From assembly GCA_030710605.1 (NCBI GenBank), contig CP092874.1, forward strand, positions 68,319,011 through 68,383,010: a DNA stretch of 64,000 bases. Reading direction: 5' to 3'. A program made the translations under genes and the position numbers. Source of the stretch: Cordylochernes scorpioides (Eukaryota; Arthropoda; Arachnida; Pseudoscorpiones; Chernetidae). Positions 47,330 to 58,876 of this stretch are shown here, piece by piece. The notes beneath the pieces were generated by a model, which ran no database searches, was not told the origin of the DNA, and saw only the letters and a program-made list of their open reading frames with translations. Each line of letters opens with the position of its first letter. Within the stretch, counting starts at the first letter, position 1.

Positions 47330-48480
47330 CCAAAACAAAGAGCTGCAAAATATAACACATGAGGTAACTGCCTTCTCTCTTGTATCAGGTCACAATCTTT
47401 GCTCAATGTGGCGCCCTTCATTCTCAAACACCGCCTGCAGACGATAGATGACAGAATGGTCACAATTAAATAGTTGAAATTTATAAAACGTGCCATCTGA
47501 TAGAAGCCTTCAACATGGCCAATGTGGTAGGCCGGCATCGATAAAAACGCGACTTAATGTACCCCCATAACCGAAATTGTAAGGCGTCAAGTCTGGTGAT
47601 ATTGGAGGCCACTGCTATATAAAGTGGCGACTTATCAATGAATTTCACAGAAGGTATCCTTCAGCAATTGTTTGGCACCGCGGGAGATATGAGGAGGTCC
47701 TCCATCTTGCATGCATGCTATTTCGCTCAGTGCTTGTTTGTCCTGCAATATGGGAATAACCTTTTCTCTCAAAAGTTGAACATAACGTTCACCAGTTACA
47801 AAAACGGTTTTAAAAGTTCTTCCATTGATTTTTTAAAAGAAAAATGGCCCAATAATAAAAGAAGAAGTGAACCCACACAAAACTGTAACTCTGGGCTGAT
47901 GAAATGGTATTTCTGTAAAATTCCTAGGGTTTTCTTTTGCCAAAATGAGGCAGTTTTGAATGTTAAATTCTTCCTTTAGATAAAAGTGAGCATCATCTTT
48001 TCTTAGAACATTTGACAGCCAGTTTTCATCAATATCAATTTGCCGGAAAACCCATGCAGCGAATTCTTGACGCTTCTCAAAATCGCTGACTTTCAACTCG
48101 TGAAAACTTTGAATTTTGTTAGGGTATTTTTATAGAAAAATTCTAAATGTGTGTTCTCTCCAAACTGTTCCATGCGAAATCCCCGTTTGTCGAGAAACTT
48201 GTCTAGCACTTACTTCTCCATACATGGATAACGTTTCAATAGCTTCAGCATTCTGCAAAACCGTAACAGCCACTGACTTGCATGTCGATGGTCTTCCACT
48301 CCGAGGTTTTGCTTCCAGAGATCCAGTTTCCTCAAAACTTTTAATCAATCGCTTTAGAGAGTAGCAGCTCATTGGTCCTTTACCGCTTCGAATATCTTTA
48401 AGGGAACGAAACGCTCGTAGAGCTTCAGTGGCAGATTCTGAATCACAATTTAAAAAATTAACCGAGTGCTTTATCCTGTA
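47330..48480 (-). pseudogene. Mariner-family transposase, broken
   Basis: The minus strand shows, in order, a helix-turn-helix region (AFRSLKDIRSG, LIKSFEETGSLEAKPRSGRP, VSARQVSRQTGISHGTVW; 48130-48480) and then the catalytic part. That part has RKDDAHFYLKEEFNIQNC with the first Asp, the VTVLCGFTSSFIIGPFFF strand, GGPPHISRGAKQLL with the second acidic site, WPPISPDLTPYNF with the third, and near the end FENEGRHIEQRL. Stops and frame shifts separate these pieces (47833-48096 is one frame). The N-terminus is cut at about 48550 where LINE sequence begins. I saw no matching right-hand terminus, so the element is truncated. Confidence 0.85.
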
Positions 48481-48589
48481 GTGACGCATTCCGGGGGGAA
48501 GGGGAGAAGTCCGACCACACCTCCTTGCGGTCCCCCCTGGACCCTTGGAATATTTGACCAAATTCTAGTTCGTTTCCAAGATGACTTAC

Positions 48590-49693
48590 GTTGCAACGGC
48601 ACCCATTTTCAAATGAAGAGCAAAACTGATATCTCCAGTAATGCTACCGCGTCCGGGGTAACCGCCGCGTCAGGAGCTGCAGCTCGAGTTCATGATGAGA
48701 AATCTACTACGAGGACACAATTCAATCTACTACAGCTCAATATAAATGGCACCTAGAGGAAAATAAAGAGCTTATTTGTCTTCTCTGTGACAACAATGTA
48801 CATGTTACTTGTCCTCAGGAGACAAAATTGAATCAGAATCTGAGATTCAATATCAAAGATTATACAACACTATGAAAGGACAGACCGGGAAAATTCGGAG
48901 GAGGACTTGCCGTTTTGATTAAAACTCTAGAAATCAAATTTAAGGAAATCGCCTATAATCAGAGTAAGCCTAGAGAAAGCACGACAGAAGCTCAGGCAAT
49001 AGAAATCTATCTTACAGATAAAACAATTCCAATCATAAATGTTTATCACCACGATAATACTAGCTTCAATACAGGCCTGATAGAGACATTAAGTGGAGAG
49101 TCTTCGGATATCGCAATCATACTTGGTGATTTTAACGCCGAAAGACCAACTTGGGGATCACCTGTCCAGGATAACAAAGGTCAGCAGGTTGAGGACATGC
49201 TAACCGACCTCGACCTAACACCGTTAAATAACGAAAAGAACACCTATCTATCCAAGTCCACAGGCACAGAATCCGCAATAGACATCACAGCGATAAATTA
49301 CAACATCGCACCCACAACACAATGGAAAATTCTGAAAAGTACAATCAGTGACCACAGACCAATTTTAACAACCCTAAAATCAAAATTGAGAATGTCCAAC
49401 AGAATAAAAGAACAATGGAAAACAATTCACAGAAAAGCTTGAAGAACTGTGCAACAAAGAATTAAATCACAGAACGATTGACAAAAAATTGGAAAAATTC
49501 TCTTCGAACAAATCCAAAGCTGCAAAAGCATCGATACCTAGAGATAGACGTAAAGACCTGTGAATACTTTACTGGAAGGACCACAATATCAAGGCAATGA
49601 TTGCAGAGAGAGACAATATCAATGAACTTCTTAAAACAAATAAAACAGAAGAAATCATAAAGGAACTCATTGAAATTAGTCACAAAATATAGA
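48590..49693 (+). pseudogene. LINE ORF2, endonuclease part (upstream of Copia)
   Basis: AP-type endonuclease of the same LINE that continues at 53793. FNLLQLNINGT and TCPQETKLNQN (after a frame break near 48754), GGGLAVLIKTLEIKF, then ILGDFNAERPTWGS with the catalytic Asp-Asn, SAIDIT and the terminal ISDHRPI. The main frame is 48915-49442. Coding text continues with stops to 49693, where the Copia insertion splits it. A transcript-like 5' part before the endonuclease (48590-48720) has no clear ORF1. Confidence 0.88.
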
Positions 49694-49698
49694 ACAAG
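49694..49698 (+). repeat. Copia target-site duplication, left
   Basis: ACAAG, repeated at 53788-53792 immediately after the 3' LTR. Confidence 0.95.
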
Positions 49699-49962
49699 TG
49701 AAGGCATGTTGAATATGCCCACTTCCGCCTGAGAGGACCTACGTCACCACTACGTCACGGCCAGCCAATCACCGAGCTGCCCAGCGGGCAGTCCATCCCC
49801 CCTCCCCCTTTTAGATAACACAATAAAGATAACTTTCCTCTTGTTCACGTCGCCTCCATGTGCTTCATATATATCCACTTCAATCGGCAGATGTAGTGGG
49901 TTAATTGACTACTTCCTTATACTATTACATCATCTAGTCCAGCTTCAACTAATAGCCCAACA
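49699..49962 (+). repeat. Copia 5' LTR
   Basis: 264 bp, TGAAGGCATGTT...AATAGCCCAACA. I found no difference from the 3' LTR when reading them side by side. AATAAA lies at 49822-49827. Confidence 0.97.
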
Positions 49963-49964
49963 TC

Positions 49965-49975
49965 TGGTAGCAGAG
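49965..49975 (+). other. Copia primer-binding site (initiator tRNA-Met)
   Basis: TGGTAGCAGAG, two bases after the LTR, complements the 3' end of metazoan initiator tRNA-Met (…CTCTGCTACCA), the common Copia primer. Confidence 0.9.
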
Positions 49976-50004
49976 CGTGGTTAATTCGAGACACCACGTG
50001 CAAG

Positions 50005-53000
50005 ATGACCTCGACGCTGATCAACACGCCCCTCGAGAAACTCAATGATCAGAACTACAGAAGCTGGAAGTATAATACGAAGATGATGCTAATCGAAAGA
50101 GAACTCTGGAAGTATGTTACGGAGCCAACACCCGATGAAGAAGCCTCAAGAACAATCTTCAACATGAAGCAAGAAAAGGCGTTGGCTATGATAGCACTGA
50201 CGATCTCACCGAGCCAACAGATTCATATAATGGACTGTACCACTGCACGAGAAGCATGGGATACCTTGGAACAAGTATACGAACCCAAGTCAAGGTCAAG
50301 AATCTTCCAACTGAAGAAGCAGTTCATCTCCATAAGATTCGAAGAACAAGAGACGATGACGAACTATTTGGGGAGACTGAAGATCTGTTCGGATCACTTA
50401 AGAGAGGCAGGCGCAGAAATGCAGGATCAAGACCTCGCCTATTCAATGCTTGCTGGCCTACCGGAGTCATACGACGGAATCATCATGACCTTCAGCAACG
50501 TAGAAGACAAGGAATTCACCTCTAGCAAGGTAAAACATGTGCTGCTAGCAGAATACGAGAGACGGATGGCCCGACGTGTGAATAACACAAATGAAGCTTT
50601 GCAGTTCGGGACAACGACCAGGAAGGAAGACAAGAAGAAGAAAAATTTCACCTGCTACAAGTGCGGCAAGGAAGGACATATCGCGAGATCATGCAGAGGA
50701 AAGGCTAAAACTCCAGCTCCAAATTTCCAACCACCGAGATGTAGCACTCACGAGATAGCGGGAAGCGAAATGCTAACAGCCCTATCCTGCGCCATCCCTG
50801 AAAACTCTTGGGTGATCGACAGCGGCGCGACTCACCACGTGTGTAACAAAAGGGAGTGGTTCACCAACTTCCAAGGAATAACGTCGGATCCGATCCTAAC
50901 AGCGAGCGGGACTACACGAGCGGAAGGATGCGGCGACATCAAGTTCAAGGCCTATGTGGGTAAGCACCACGTTGACCTAAAACTATGTAATGTGCTGTAT
51001 GTCCCTAATGTGCGACGAAACCTATTGTCAGTCTCGAGCATGGAAAATAAGGGCAAGATAGTTAATTTTGCGAACAGAAGAGCTCAAGTTTTCGATTCGG
51101 AGAACCGAATTGTTGCAATAGCACATGATGAAAATGGATTATATGTCATGAAGGGTAGAGCCATTTTACCAAACGCTGAGTTGTTTAACAGTCAAAAGAG
51201 TTCACAAAAACAAACATTAGAACTATGGCATCAGAGGTTCTGTCATGTAAACAATGACGCAATTGAGAGAATGGCAAAGGGGGAATTAGTTAAGGGGTTA
51301 GAGATCTCCTCGATGGATCGAAGTCTGTGTGATGATTGTTGTGTAGCAAAGTCCACGAAAGAGCCACACAAACCCATTAGGAATATAAGATCTAAAAGGC
51401 CGTTAGAATTAGTTCACACTGATATTTGTGGTCCAATGCCTGTTAGATCTATTGGAGGAAGCGCATATTTTCTAACATTCATTGATGATTATTCTAGAAA
51501 GATAACTCTGTTTTGCCTTAAACATAAAAACGAAGTGCTGAAACACTTCGACTCGTATCTCGCTAGAGCTGAGAGAGAAACCGGACATAAGCTAAAAGTG
51601 CTAAGATCCGACAATGGACTCGAATATTGCAACCATGAATTTAAAACTAGGCTAGAGCAACTTGGCATCAAACACGAGCTAACGAACACATACTCGCCAC
51701 CTATGAACGGCGTTGCAGAAAGGGCTAATCGAGTGTTGTTGGACATAACCCGATCTTGTTTACATAGCGCCGAACTCCCTCAGAGATTCTGGGCAGAGGC
51801 AGTAAACACTGCAGCTTATATAAGAAACAAGTGCTTCAATAGCGCCCTAGGAGATAAAGTACCCGATGAACTTTGGTCATCAAGAAAACCGAGTGTTCGC
51901 CACTTAAAAGCTTTCGGGTGCTTAGCATATAGCCATATCCCCACAGAAAGGCGAAAGAAACTGGACAATCGAGCAAATAGGTGCATTCTTGTTGGTTATT
52001 CTTCCCAGACTAAAGGCTATCGTCTTTGGTGTCCAGAAACTCAACACGTAATCCAAACGAAGCATGTCAAATTTGACGAATCCAAGATAGGACTGAAGTG
52101 GACTAAGGTTGAGGATGAACCTGAAAGATACAACCATATTTGGATAGAACCCGATAACCAGCTTGAAGGAGATATAGATCTAAAACCTGAAGCGGAAAGA
52201 GAACGTAATGATGATACGAGTTATCAGGATTTAGTGGGGGTAAACAACGACGACATTGTTCAAACTAGGCCTAAAAGAATTGTACGAAACCCTTATGGAC
52301 GTGCTGGAAAGCCAAAAGCAGAACTGCATTTCCTAGATATCATCGAACCCACAACTTTCGAACAAGCCATAAACAGCAAAGAGGCACCGTACTGGAGAAG
52401 GGCCATGAAGGATGAATTGAGAAGTCTTGAGGATAGAAATACATGGACGTTGTCCGACCTACCACTTGGCAAGCGCCCAATTAGCAGTAGATGGGTATTT
52501 AAAATAAAGACTAACTCAAAAGGGGACGTTGAAAGATTTAAAGCGCGACTAGTTGCGAGAGGTTTTTCTCAAAAACGAAACGTTGACTTTTTTGAGACAT
52601 ATTCGCCAGTAATAAATTTTTCGGTCATCAGAATGATATTTGCATTGACGATAAATAAAAATTGGTACAATCGACACCTCGACGTCGACAATGCATATCT
52701 GTACGGCGAACTGAATTTTGAAGATAAGGCGGTTATCGCCGTATATGTCGACGATCTAGCTTTGTTCGCGGAAAGCGAGGACATTCTGACAACTGATAAG
52801 GAAAAGGAGGAGATAAAACACGTCCCTTACAGAGAACTTATAGGGTCTCTGCCATATCTTGCAAACTCTTCGAGACCTGATATGACGTTTGCCGTAACTA
52901 AATTAGCACAACTCTGTAGTAACCCAGGCGAACGACACTGGCAAGCTGCTAAACATATACTAAGATATCTTCAAGCTACTAAGAATGTTTCACTCATCTA

Positions 53001-53526
53001 TAAAAGAGGGTCTGATGATATACTAGCATTTAGCGACTCAGATTGGGCTAATGACATAGATGATAGACGATCAACTAGCGGGTCAGCTGTTACTATTAAT
53101 GGTTGTTTAGTGTCATGGAGATCTAAAAAGCAAAATTGCGTGTCATTATCTACAATGGAGTCTGAGTACATTGCTCTCGCCCAGACCACTAAGGAAATAT
53201 TGTGGATAGCACAAATATTAGAGAATTTGAAATGCCTGACTAACGCCTCACGCCCAATAACAATATTCTGTGATAATAGAGCTGCCATCGAGTTTTCTAA
53301 AAACAACATAGAAAACAAGAGGTCGAAGCACATTGACATACGGTATCATTATATAAGAGAAAAGGTCAACAGTGGAGACATCCATGTGAATTACATCTCT
53401 ACCAACGACAACCTGGCCGACATCTTCACCAAGGGCCTCAAAAGGACTGCACATCAGAATGCTTGTGCAGCTATGAATTGTCTGGATACTGGCATACTAC
53501 CCGACATATCCAAAGTGGGGGAATGA
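50005..53526 (+). CDS. Copia Gag-Pol polyprotein with internally deleted RT
   Basis: One unbroken frame of 1173 codons starting at ATG 50005. In order: the Copia Gag domain (about 1-200); zinc knuckle CYKCGKEGHIARSC (217-230); protease WVIDSGATHHVCN (active Asp 272); integrase with HHCC (HQRFCHVNN...LCDDCCVAKS) and DDE in HTDICGPM, RSDNGLEY and NGVAERANR; RT with SRWVFKIKTNSKGDVERFKA, LVARGF and motif A HLDVDNAYLYGELN (891-904); and RNase H with FSDSDWANDIDDRRSTSG, SEYIAL, FCDNRAAIEF and KHIDIRYHYIRE. Only ten residues lie between motif A's GELN and YVDD (914-917), so the fingers/palm segment with motif B is missing. The thumb after motif C is also cut short before VPYRELIGSLPYLA. Both losses keep the frame. 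RT activity is not expected, yet the flanks show a very recent insertion, so it was probably mobilised by an intact relative. Confidence 0.97.
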   Translation: MTSTLINTPLEKLNDQNYRSWKYNTKMMLIERELWKYVTEPTPDEEASRTIFNMKQEKALAMIALTISPSQQIHIMDCTTAREAWDTLEQVYEPKSRSRIFQLKKQFISIRFEEQETMTNYLGRLKICSDHLREAGAEMQDQDLAYSMLAGLPESYDGIIMTFSNVEDKEFTSSKVKHVLLAEYERRMARRVNNTNEALQFGTTTRKEDKKKKNFTCYKCGKEGHIARSCRGKAKTPAPNFQPPRCSTHEIAGSEMLTALSCAIPENSWVIDSGATHHVCNKREWFTNFQGITSDPILTASGTTRAEGCGDIKFKAYVGKHHVDLKLCNVLYVPNVRRNLLSVSSMENKGKIVNFANRRAQVFDSENRIVAIAHDENGLYVMKGRAILPNAELFNSQKSSQKQTLELWHQRFCHVNNDAIERMAKGELVKGLEISSMDRSLCDDCCVAKSTKEPHKPIRNIRSKRPLELVHTDICGPMPVRSIGGSAYFLTFIDDYSRKITLFCLKHKNEVLKHFDSYLARAERETGHKLKVLRSDNGLEYCNHEFKTRLEQLGIKHELTNTYSPPMNGVAERANRVLLDITRSCLHSAELPQRFWAEAVNTAAYIRNKCFNSALGDKVPDELWSSRKPSVRHLKAFGCLAYSHIPTERRKKLDNRANRCILVGYSSQTKGYRLWCPETQHVIQTKHVKFDESKIGLKWTKVEDEPERYNHIWIEPDNQLEGDIDLKPEAERERNDDTSYQDLVGVNNDDIVQTRPKRIVRNPYGRAGKPKAELHFLDIIEPTTFEQAINSKEAPYWRRAMKDELRSLEDRNTWTLSDLPLGKRPISSRWVFKIKTNSKGDVERFKARLVARGFSQKRNVDFFETYSPVINFSVIRMIFALTINKNWYNRHLDVDNAYLYGELNFEDKAVIAVYVDDLALFAESEDILTTDKEKEEIKHVPYRELIGSLPYLANSSRPDMTFAVTKLAQLCSNPGERHWQAAKHILRYLQATKNVSLIYKRGSDDILAFSDSDWANDIDDRRSTSGSAVTINGCLVSWRSKKQNCVSLSTMESEYIALAQTTKEILWIAQILENLKCLTNASRPITIFCDNRAAIEFSKNNIENKRSKHIDIRYHYIREKVNSGDIHVNYISTNDNLADIFTKGLKRTAHQNACAAMNCLDTGILPDISKVGE
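53512..53523 (+). other. Copia polypurine tract
   Basis: AAAGTGGGGGAA directly before the 3' LTR, overlapping the end of the coding frame. Confidence 0.9.
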
Positions 53527-53787
53527 AGGCATGTTGAATATGCCCACTTCCGCCTGAGAGGACCTACGTCACCACTACGTCACGGCCAGCCAATCACCGA
53601 GCTGCCCAGCGGGCAGTCCATCCCCCCTCCCCCTTTTAGATAACACAATAAAGATAACTTTCCTCTTGTTCACGTCGCCTCCATGTGCTTCATATATATC
53701 CACTTCAATCGGCAGATGTAGTGGGTTAATTGACTACTTCCTTATACTATTACATCATCTAGTCCAGCTTCAACTAATAGCCCAACA
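53524..53787 (+). repeat. Copia 3' LTR
   Basis: 264 bp, apparently identical to the 5' LTR. It is followed by the second target copy ACAAG (53788-53792). The polyprotein stop (TGA) overlaps its first bases. Confidence 0.97.
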
Positions 53788-53792
53788 ACAAG

Positions 53793-54744
53793 AAATTAGG
53801 ATATTCAAACAAGAGAGAGAGAAAAATGGGCAGAATCTGCGAAAAAAATGGATCCAAAAAAGGAAAGCCATCACAGGAATATAATTAGTATTATAAAACA
53901 ATCAAAACCAACATAATCTTCCAATACTCTAACCGATATGAACAGCGAGAATGAACAAACAGATGGCTGACATAATTGCTGAATATCTTTCAAGCACTTC
54001 CAGACTCAACTACACGAATGAAGACACGAATGAAAAGGTTAGTATAACAAGAAAGAAACTACCATCAACAAGATATTTACTCGAGAGAGACTTCACACTA
54101 TATGAGATAAACTCATCAATAGAAAAGTTAAATCCAAGAGGTCACCAGGGGTTAATCTAATCTTTGGTCAAATTAAACACTTTGGAGACGAAGCTAAAAA
54201 TCAACTCCTACGAATACTGAAGATTTCATGGCAAACTGGTAAACTACCAAAGAATTGGAAGATATCAATTATAGTGTCAATACCGAAACCAAACAAAGAT
54301 GCCAAGGAATGCAAGAACTATCGGCCAATTGCTCTTACCAGCATAATTTGTAAAAAAACAGAATGAATTATCCACTCTAGGCTCATAGTCTGGCTCACTA
54401 ATAATAATAAAATAAACTTCTACCAAACTGCCTAAAGATCCAGACACTGTACAACTGATAAACTGTTCTACTTCTGTCAATCAATAATAATTTCTAGGAA
54501 AAACCGCCAAAGAAGACAACGGCCGTATTCCTGGATATGACCTCAGCTTTTGATTGAGTGTAGAAATTATTTGAAAGGCTGCACAACATCGGAGTAAGAG
54601 AAAAAACCTTAATCTTGATTGCAGACTTCTTAAGGGGAATAAGGATAAAGGTTCGGGTCAATGGAACATTTTCCAAGGACCGAAGAACATGGGCTGGTGA
54701 ACATCAGGGATCTGTGCTCAGTCCTCTACCCTTCTCGCTATATA
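53793..54744 (+). pseudogene. LINE ORF2, RT fingers and palm (between Copia and Gypsy)
   Basis: Continuation of the LINE from 49693. Frames with stops show FTLYEINSSIEKLNPRG, LPKNWKISIIVSIPKPNKDA and KNYRPIALTSIICKK. After breaks, an RT core parallel to 1-693 follows, up to the codons before motif B's end (…CTCAGTCCTCTACC). The Gypsy insertion at 54745-54749 cuts it just at LLYIN. A TAA and a missing base within the DQLF region, compared with the copy at 1-693, show it was already decayed. Confidence 0.86.
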
Positions 54745-54749
54745 TTAAC

Positions 54750-54888
54750 TGTTGTTTGTGTAAATAGATGAATATTATTTGTATTATTTAAAGCCTAATT
54801 ATGTAAAAATATATGTATATATAAATTGGACATTTGTTGTTGGCCATGGTCAAGTTTGAGCTCTTGTACGTCTAATACCGACACAACA
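54750..54888 (+). repeat. Gypsy 5' LTR
   Basis: 139 bp, TGTTGTTTGTG...CGACACAACA, preceded by target copy TTAAC (54745-54749). It lacks about 30 bases that the 3' LTR has, including AATAAA. The primer site TGGCGACGAGGAT follows at 54893-54905. Confidence 0.85.
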
Positions 54889-55018
54889 AAAGTGGCGACG
54901 AGGATGCGCGATCTACAGAGCCAGTAAAAAGCTGAGGAAAGCGGCGTCTATGCAAGTATAACAACTACATCTTTTAAACTATCTGGATCAAGAAAAAAAA
55001 AGAGTAGAAAAGATCAGC

Positions 55019-55746
55019 ATGACAAGTTCAAAGTTAATAGTACCTTTTAGATGCTATAGCCCAGTGGAGGACACTTCGATCTTTTTGTACAAAAATTTGA
55101 GGCTTTCTTTTTGGCATCTGAAGGAGGAGATTAAAGTGCTGATTTTTACCTCGCTACCAGATTCTGAAACTTTGAAGCAGGGAAACGACATTTTATTCCT
55201 GGTCTAATGAAAGATCAACCCTATGATACTATCATTCAAAGAATTAAGCTGCATTTGGATCCAAAGAAGAAAGTGATATCACAACGATGCAGATTTTTAA
55301 AGAGAATTCAACAGGAAGGAGAATCAATTTCGGAATATCTTAGAGAATTGAAACATTTAGCAATGAATTGTAATTTCGGAGATATGCTGGGAACCATGAT
55401 GCGAGACCGTTTTGTGGCTGGAATCAAGTTGGAAAGCCTGCAAAAGAAGCTACTACAAGAAAAACGACGTTGTCACCCTGGATAAAGTTTTGCAGTGGCG
55501 ATCTCGTTCGAACTGGCGGAGATATATACAAGAGAAGTACAAGATAAATTAGTGGCCAAAATATCCCCTGTGAATGGAAAAGATAAAAAGGGTAAGTACA
55601 ATAATAGTATGGTGCAGCATAGGCCTTTCAGGCAAAGGGGAGAAATAATGTGTTATAGATGTGGTGAAAGACATTCACACGAGGCCTCTGTTTGCCCTCA
55701 TAGAACAAAGATTCGTTTTAAATTGCAAAAAAACTGGGTCAATTAA
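55019..55746 (+). pseudogene. Gypsy gag remnant
   Basis: Broken frames 55019-55207, 55207-55485 and 55495-55746 read as Gag: IIQRIKLHLDPKKKVISQRC, ISEYLRELKHLAMNC, RDRFVAGIKLESLQKKLL, then a Cys-His knuckle (CYRCGERHSHEASVC) near the end. Stops between the frames make it non-functional. Confidence 0.82.
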
Positions 55747-55772
55747 GTAAGGTCTGCAAAGCTAGTAAAAAG

Positions 55773-57829
55773 ATGTGGGAATGTAAATTTGTACAAGAGG
55801 ACTCTATATATTCTGTACAGAGCGAAACTGATGCCACAATAAATCTAACAGTAAATGATTATTCTTTGTGCTTTACAATAGATACAGGAAGTCCAGTTAC
55901 GTTAATACCTAAAGATATTTATAAGATTTATTGGCAAGGTAAAAATTATTTCCCACAAATTTAAGATTAAAATACTTTTGTGGTAAATCAATAGAGATTA
56001 TAGTGCAAAGAAATGTTTTTGTAAAAGAAGCCAACCAATATTTACGATTAATATTTGTAAATGAAAAATCCAGGTGATTTTGTTCAAACAGTTAAAACTT
56101 GATTATTCTAGATTGTTTGCCATTAAAAATGTAAATAATGAATCTAATAGAAATAGTTTGATTGATACATATGCAGATTTGTTTAACAAAGATTTGGGCT
56201 GTCTAAAGGATATTAAAATAAATTTTAATTGAAAAAAGGATGTGACTCCTGTGTTTTGTAAGGCCAGAAGTTTACCTTTCTCTCTAAAAAACAAAGTAGG
56301 GAATGAAATTGATCGTTTAGTGAATTCTGGCATTTTATAACCTATAGTTCATGCATATTGGACCGCTCCAATAGTACCAGTATTTAAAAAGGATGCTAGA
56401 GTGTAATTATATGTGGTGATTTTAGATGTACAGCTAATAAAGCAATAGAATTAGATAGGTATCCCATTCCATCGATCGATGAGATCTATTCAAAATTATC
56501 TACAAGCACCGTACTTTCGACTCTAGACCTATCACAGGCTTACCTACAAGTAATGTTAGCAGAAGATGCCAAAGCTGTTGTTGATATGAACACAACAAAG
56601 AGGTTGTTTTCTTATAAAAGACTACCATATGACGTAGCGGTAGCACCAAATAAATTTCAGAGAATTATGGAAGGTCTATTTGCTGATTTGTCAGGTGTGG
56701 CCTGCTACATAGATGATATTTTGGTTGCAGGAAAATACTTTGAAGATCATGAACAAAAGTTGGATCAAGTGTTTAGATGATTGCTAGAAAAAGGTTTAAA
56801 GTTAAACAGATATAAATGTAAATTTAAAAAGAAATCGTTGAAATATTTAGGGTTTAAAATGGATAAATATGGACTGCATCCCTTAGAAAATAAAATTAAA
56901 GCAGTGATAGAGGCGCCTGAACCTAAAGAATGTTTCGCAATTAAGATCTTCCATAGGACTCTAAATTTATTATTATAGATTCATAAAGAATATAGAAACA
57001 TTTTAGCGCTATTCTATCAACTTTTGAATAAAAATTGTAGGTGGAATTGGACGAAAAAATATCGAATGTTATTTTAAAAATGTAAATCATTATTAATGGA
57101 CTATGGACTAGGCGTAATTCTGAGTCATAGAAATGATAGAAAGGAAGAATGCCCTATAGCCTTTGCTTCTAGAACATTAACTGAAGCGGAAAAACGTTTC
57201 TCTCAACTAGAAAAGAAAGCATTGAGCATAAATTTTGGCGTTGAGAAATTCAGACAATACTTACTGGGACGAAAATTTGTATTGGTAACAGACAACCGAC
57301 CCTTAATTCATATATTTTCACCTCATAAACCAATTCCCATATGTGCATCATCCAGAATTAAAAGATGGTCCTTAAAATTAGCTGCATTTAATTATAATGT
57401 GGAATTTCGAAAACTAGTGATAATTCCAATGTTGACGCATTGTCACGTCTTCCTTTAGAATCAAGTGTCAGGGAGTCTCTTGATGAAGACCAGGTACTTC
57501 TCAGGAAGTTGAATGAGGTACCGTTCTCTTTTATGGAGGTGGCATATGAGACGCCCCAAGATAAAATACTGTCGATAGTATTAAGGAATGTTAAAGAAGG
57601 CAACTGGAAATTCACAAGGGTACCGAGGGAAAACCCACTAGCTCCTCATTATAAGATCAATGAGGAATTAAGTTTGGAGTTTGGTTGTCTTCAATGGCGT
57701 GAAAGAGTAGTAATTGCCCAAAAATTAATATCTTTAATTTTAAATGACTTGCATGAAATACACATGGGGTTTGTTAAAATGAAGATGATTGCCAGACGGT
57801 ATTTTCTCGTGGCCAGGCATAGGGAGTAA
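55773..57829 (+). pseudogene. Gypsy pol remnant: protease, RT, RNase H
   Basis: Protease: SLCFTIDTGSPVTLIP. RT: PIPSIDEIYSKLSTSTVLST, motif A LDLSQAYLQ, RLPYDVAVAPNKFQRIM and motif C CYIDDILVA, followed by a stop (TGA at 56778) inside the thumb. RNase H: PIAFASRTLTEAEKRFSQLE, KFVLVTDNRPL and the W-x-LKLAAFNY end. Then comes the linker to the integrase zinc-finger region. At least five stops or frame shifts are visible (for example 56222, 56340, 56978). Confidence 0.88.
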
Positions 57830-58860
57830 CATCGAGGAGTTAACTAGAGAATGTAGAGTATGCCAAGAATCGGCAAGCATGCCCCCGGCTACCATTCGGA
57901 ATGGACTTGGCCCGAAAAACCGTGGCGTCGATTTCATCTTGATCTAGCGGGTCCGTTCGTGGGAAGAATGTTTTTGGTTCTCGTGGACGCATACTCAAAG
58001 TGGATAGAAATTTTTATCATCAAAGATATTACCAGCCAAACGATTATAAATCATCTTAGAGAAATTTTTGCCAGATTTGGATTGCCCTAATTTTTGGTTA
58101 CAGATAACGGAAGACAATTTGTCTCCGGTGAATTCGAACAATTTACCAAAATGAATGTATACGGCACACTAAGACCAGTCCGTATAATCCTAGTACAAAT
58201 GGTTTAGCTGAGAGATATGTAAGAGAGTTTAAAAACCTTTTGAGAAAAAATAATGGGAAGGATGATTTAGAAACGAATCTACAAAGATTCTTATTTGCTC
58301 ATAGATCATTCCCCCAAACTGTAATAAAGGAATTCCCCTTCGGAACTGCTAATGAAGAGAAGTTTAAGATCAAGATTCTCGAATTTAATACCAAGATGGG
58401 AAATTCGCGAGAGGTATTTCATTAGGCCGTAAGAAGGCAGGAGCAGTTTACTACAGGTTGCGAGGTTTATTTTCGCAACTATGCAACTGGACCTAAACGG
58501 TAAAAAGGTATCATTTTGAAATTATTGCGCTACCGTCACAACCTTATAAGTTGCGAGGGCGTCGTGTATAAGAGGCATATCAATCAATTGCGACCTGTGA
58601 GAAAGAAACAAGTGGAGTCAAGAAATTTGATACTTCCTCGAACATCAGGAGAGAAGCCTGTAGGTGGAAGTCAGAAATAAAGTGAAGAGGAGGTTCCAGA
58701 GGTTACATCAGGAAACAAGGAGGAGACTGCTTCTGTGCACGTACTCGCTTGCACTCCTAGACCAGGGCCTGCTGCTGTGCACGTGCCCTCTTGCACTCCT
58801 AAACCGGAGCCTACCGGTGTGCAAGTGCCCGTCCGCAGTCCTAGAACCGACTGGAGTATT
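57830..58860 (+). pseudogene. Gypsy integrase remnant and C-terminal part
   Basis: RRFHLDLAGPFVGRMFLVLV holds the first catalytic Asp with DAYSKWIEIF. The second lies in LVTDNGRQFVSGEF after a stop at 58090, and the Glu in NGLAERYVREF after another break. Downstream frames (58240-58425, 58664-58864) are the C-terminal region, with a Cys/Leu-rich triplicated stretch (LLLCTY/CPLALL) at about 58730-58850. Confidence 0.85.
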
Positions 58861-58876
58861 ATAAAGGGGGAGATTT

